Shown here in pieces: positions 35,180-37,596 of a stretch of DNA of 37,596 nucleotides (position 1 is the first letter of the stretch; every line of letters begins with the position of its first letter). The notes under the pieces were generated by a model that saw only the letters and a list, made by a program, of their open reading frames with translations, ran no database searches and was not told where the DNA came from. The DNA is from an uncultured Muribaculaceae bacterium. Its GTDB lineage: Bacteria; Bacteroidota; Bacteroidia; Bacteroidales; Muribaculaceae. The stretch spans positions 1 to 37,596 of the forward strand of contig CAMWJS010000003.1 in assembly GCA_947174635.1 (NCBI GenBank), given 5' to 3'. The translations under genes and the position numbers were made by a program.

Positions 35180-35998
35180 TCAGAATTTATTAATTGTTAA
35201 ACGTATTGCTGTCAGACGTTCAAGCAGTGCTGGCAATAACTCCAGACGGAGCATGTTCGCGCCGTCGCTTTTTGCAACGGAGGGCTCGGGGTGAGTCTCT
35301 ATGAAAAGCCCGTCGGCGCCAACGGCTATAGCTGCGCGCGATATTGTCTCAATCATGTCGGGGCGTCCGCCGGTGACTCCCTCTGTCTGATTCGGCTGCT
35401 GCAGGGAGTGGGTCACATCGACAATCACAGGGCATTCGAATTTCTGCATCTCGGGAACGCCGCGGAAGTCGACAATCAGATCCTGATAACCGAATGTTGT
35501 GCCTCGCTCTGTAACGGCAACATTGTTATTGCCGGCATCTCTAACTTTTGCAACAGCATGTTTCATCGCTCCGGGCGCAAGAAATTGCCCCTTTTTGATA
35601 TTCACCATTTTGCCGGTATTGGCTGCGGCTATCAGAAGGTCGGTCTGACGGCACAGGAACGCCGGAATCTGGAGTATATCCACAAAGGGGGCTGCAAGTT
35701 CAGCTTCTTCCGGCTGATGAATGTCTGTCACAGCAGGAATGTTGTATGTCTTGCGTACTTTATCGAGTATTTCGAGAGCCTTCAAGTCTCCTATCCCGGT
35801 AAATGAGTCGAGTCTTGACCTGTTGGCCTTGCGGTATGAACCTTTGAATACATACGGAATGTTGAGCCGGTCGGTGACCTCCTTGATTTGTCCGGCAATA
35901 TCCATTGCCATCTGTTCTCCCTCAATCACACACGGTCCGGCAAGCAGAAAGAAATTGCCAGTCGGTGATGAATGTAAGTATTGGTTTATGTCTGTCAT
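35180..35998 (-). CDS. kdsA: 3-deoxy-8-phosphooctulonate synthase (Kdo-8-P synthase)
   Basis: 272 aa from ATG 35998; the longer frame from 36085 adds 29 residues overlapping rsmE and is rejected. Condenses PEP with arabinose 5-phosphate for LPS Kdo. AGPCVIE (20-26, Cys23), KANRSR, DVTHS, ETHPEP and SDGAN are visible. Cys23 in AGPC, with the His, Glu and Asp of the later motifs, matches the metal-dependent class (as in Aquifex); the metal-free class has Asn there. It follows rsmE by 47 bases and precedes the TPR gene by 11. CMP-Kdo synthetase KdsB is at 3686-4453. Confidence 0.96.
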   Translation of the reverse strand: MTDINQYLHSSPTGNFFLLAGPCVIEGEQMAMDIAGQIKEVTDRLNIPYVFKGSYRKANRSRLDSFTGIGDLKALEILDKVRKTYNIPAVTDIHQPEEAELAAPFVDILQIPAFLCRQTDLLIAAANTGKMVNIKKGQFLAPGAMKHAVAKVRDAGNNNVAVTERGTTFGYQDLIVDFRGVPEMQKFECPVIVDVTHSLQQPNQTEGVTGGRPDMIETISRAAIAVGADGLFIETHPEPSVAKSDGANMLRLELLPALLERLTAIRLTINKF

Positions 35999-36045
35999 AT
36001 TTTTGACTTTTAATATATATTCGGAAATGATTGGCTTCTGAAAAT

Positions 36046-36762
36046 TCAAAGGTGCAACTGGTTTATGACATGTATCGTCTGACATGCTGCCAAGGCTGCT
36101 GTTTCGGTGCGTAGCCGGCAGTCGCCGAGGCTTACGGGATTAAATCCGGAATCGATTGTCGCCTTTATCTCCTGGGGCGAAAAATCGCCTTCGGGCCCTA
36201 TTAATATAACCGTATCCCTTTTCGGCTTTATCTCTTGCGCAAGGATGCGGCGTGGTATCTCCGGGTCGCAGTATGCAACAAATCTGTCGGCAGTGCTATC
36301 TCTTAACTCCTCAATAAAAGTTTTAAGAGGCGTCATTTCGTCAATTTGTGGCAGGCGTGTCTTAAGTGACTGTTTCATTGCCGAGACTGCAATTTTTTCT
36401 ATGCGTTCGCGCTTGATTTCTTTCCGTTCGGAATGCGTGCACAAAAGAGGAACAAAACGATTGATGCCGATTTCGACAAGCTTTTCAACGAGCCACTCCA
36501 TGCGGTCGAGATGTTTTGTCGGCGCAACCGCGATTGTGATGTCTCCTGTCCATGGATTAGGAATATCCTCACACTCGACTATTTCGACAAGGGTATGCTT
36601 GGAGTGCGGGTCAAGTATACGGCATTTCAATCTATGCCCCCGACCGTCTATTACATCGATAATGTCACCCTGCTGCTTGCGCAATACTCTTATACAATGC
36701 TGCGAGTCGCTCTCAGGCAACAGCGGATTGGTCAATATGTCGGGGGCATAAAATTGTATCAT
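36046..36762 (-). CDS. rsmE: 16S rRNA m3U1498 methyltransferase
   Basis: 238 aa SPOUT enzyme that methylates N3 of U1498 in the 30S decoding region. N-terminal PUA-like part (HCIRVLRKQQGD), then the knot with LIGPEGDFS (187-195) and LGDCRLRTETAAL (212-224), both SAM-binding signatures. Starts 15 bases after the stop of the permease gene and precedes kdsA by 47 bases. Secure. Confidence 0.96.
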   Translation of the reverse strand: MIQFYAPDILTNPLLPESDSQHCIRVLRKQQGDIIDVIDGRGHRLKCRILDPHSKHTLVEIVECEDIPNPWTGDITIAVAPTKHLDRMEWLVEKLVEIGINRFVPLLCTHSERKEIKRERIEKIAVSAMKQSLKTRLPQIDEMTPLKTFIEELRDSTADRFVAYCDPEIPRRILAQEIKPKRDTVILIGPEGDFSPQEIKATIDSGFNPVSLGDCRLRTETAALAACQTIHVINQLHL

Positions 36763-36777
36763 AATTTTTTAAGTCTG

Positions 36778-37596
36778 TTAGTTTCTTTCGGGTTCTACAT
36801 ATCCGTCGGGCGCGCTGTCCTCGAGTTCAATACTCTCTTTTGCTGTCGCAGTATTGACACTGCCGTTATCCTTAAAGAGGAATACGAACGCGATGGCTAC
36901 TATGAGGGCGAATGCTGCGAAGATAAGCCATGTCGCAGACCAGTTGCCAAGCAAGAAGTCGACATTACCGTCTCCGTCTACATCAACCCACTGACAGAAT
37001 TTCTCTACTACAGCGCCGGCCGAGAGGGTCCCGACTGTAGCTCCGATGCCGTTTGTCATAAGCATGAAAATACCCTGGGCGGATGCCTGTATTGAACGGT
37101 CTGTCTCGCGTTCCACATAGAGCGCTCCCGATACATTGAAGAAATCGAAAGCTACACCGTAGACAATCATGGAGAGGATAAAGAGTATGACTCCCGGGAA
37201 ATCAGGCGAGCCGATACCGAAGAAACCGAATCTCAACACCCATGCGATCATAGCCATCAACATCACACGTTTGATGCCGAAGCGACGAAGGAAGAATGGA
37301 ATCATCAGTATACAAAGTGCCTCAGAAATCTGGGAGAGCGACGTGAGCAGGGGCGCATTGTTGGCCACAAACGAATCTGCAAATCCTGAGCCAATAAAGC
37401 TTGAAATGAACGGATTGGCATAGCCGTTGGTTACCTGGAGACACATGCCGAGAAGCATGGAGAAGATAAAGAATATGGCCATCTTCCTGACCTTGAAAAG
37501 CTTGAACGCGTCAAGTCCCAAAGTTTGCGCAAGAGTGCGTTTTTGCTCGGTTTTGACAATCGGGCATTTGGGCAGCGTAAAACAATATATTCCAAG
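36778..37596 (-). CDS. Nucleoside:H+ symporter (NupG/XapB-like), C-terminal part
   Basis: Partial: the frame stays open to the window edge. A TTG at 37519-37521 is an internal codon; 25 further in-frame codons precede it (TLPKCPIVKTEQKRTLAQT). The visible 272 residues hold about six helices of the NHS family: MLLGMCLQVTNGYANPF, LTSLSQISEALCILMIPFFL, WVLRFGFFGIG, SMIVYGVAFDFFNVSGALYVE and SAQGIFMLMTNGIGATVG, all close to NupG. It imports nucleosides with protons. A loop before the last helix reads DVDGDGNVDF. The rsmE gene starts 15 bases downstream. Confidence 0.88.
   Translation of the reverse strand, partial: LGIYCFTLPKCPIVKTEQKRTLAQTLGLDAFKLFKVRKMAIFFIFSMLLGMCLQVTNGYANPFISSFIGSGFADSFVANNAPLLTSLSQISEALCILMIPFFLRRFGIKRVMLMAMIAWVLRFGFFGIGSPDFPGVILFILSMIVYGVAFDFFNVSGALYVERETDRSIQASAQGIFMLMTNGIGATVGTLSAGAVVEKFCQWVDVDGDGNVDFLLGNWSATWLIFAAFALIVAIAFVFLFKDNGSVNTATAKESIELEDSAPDGYVEPERN

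Noticed and set aside
35999-36085. 29-residue N-terminal extension of KdsA
   Set aside because: It overlaps rsmE and the family begins near MTDINQYL.

Overview
The window looks like core chromosome of a gut-type Bacteroidales bacterium; a Muribaculaceae-like genus is my guess, not a proven assignment. Reasons: promoters of the Bacteroidota type (TAnnTTTG at -7, with a TG-containing -33 box 19 bases upstream), almost no Shine-Dalgarno sequences, a long PPi-dependent phosphofructokinase, a FtsK / LolA-like / TrxB gene order, a secreted S9 dipeptidyl peptidase, and a class II (Cys-type) KdsA. No insertion sequence, phage gene, CRISPR array, rRNA or integrase was seen. Gene density is high and only one gap exceeds 300 bases (213-536).

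Layout. 1-212 is the 3' end of an MFS transporter (+). 213-536 is non-coding and holds the pfp terminator. 537-6099 (-) reads, in transcription order, ThiE/TenI-like protein, YbhN/MprF-type membrane protein, kdsB, a catalytically dead-looking M16 peptidase homologue, then pfp with its own promoter. A tRNA-His gene (-) with its own promoter and terminator sits at 6184-6261. 6425-11086 (-) is panC-panD-ffh-folD-capA-like: vitamin B5 synthesis, SRP targeting, one-carbon folate and a CapA-family protein. recR (+) diverges from panC and converges on a GNAT gene, sharing an 18-bp terminator stem. 11918-18305 (-) is dedA, rpe, ftsK, lolA-like, trxB, GNAT. A UDG-superfamily glycosylase (-) diverges from aqpZ (+), which is followed by yqgE (+) and a PepSY-like lipoprotein (+). 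21040-26605 (-) is a DPP-IV peptidase, a six-TM protein of unknown function, miaA and a membrane-anchored protein of unknown function. 26694-31473 (-) is a two-gene unit: a 985-aa tandem-receiver/PPDK_N protein and a 604-aa coiled-coil protein. A Sel1-repeat secreted protein (+) and efp (+) follow, then (-) a nucleoside permease (cut by the window edge), rsmE, kdsA and a secreted TPR protein.

Functionally this is mostly housekeeping: envelope and LPS (kdsA, kdsB, LolA-like, CapA-like, DedA, YbhN-like), central carbon (pfp, rpe), cofactors (panC, panD, folD), genome maintenance (recR, ftsK, the glycosylase), translation and RNA modification (ffh, efp, miaA, rsmE, tRNA-His). The best candidate for an undescribed system is the receiver/PPDK_N plus coiled-coil pair: it keeps an intact second receiver and an ATP-grasp-like domain but has neither the phospho-histidine nor the PEP-binding domain needed for PEP synthase activity. 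This is a hypothesis from sequence only.
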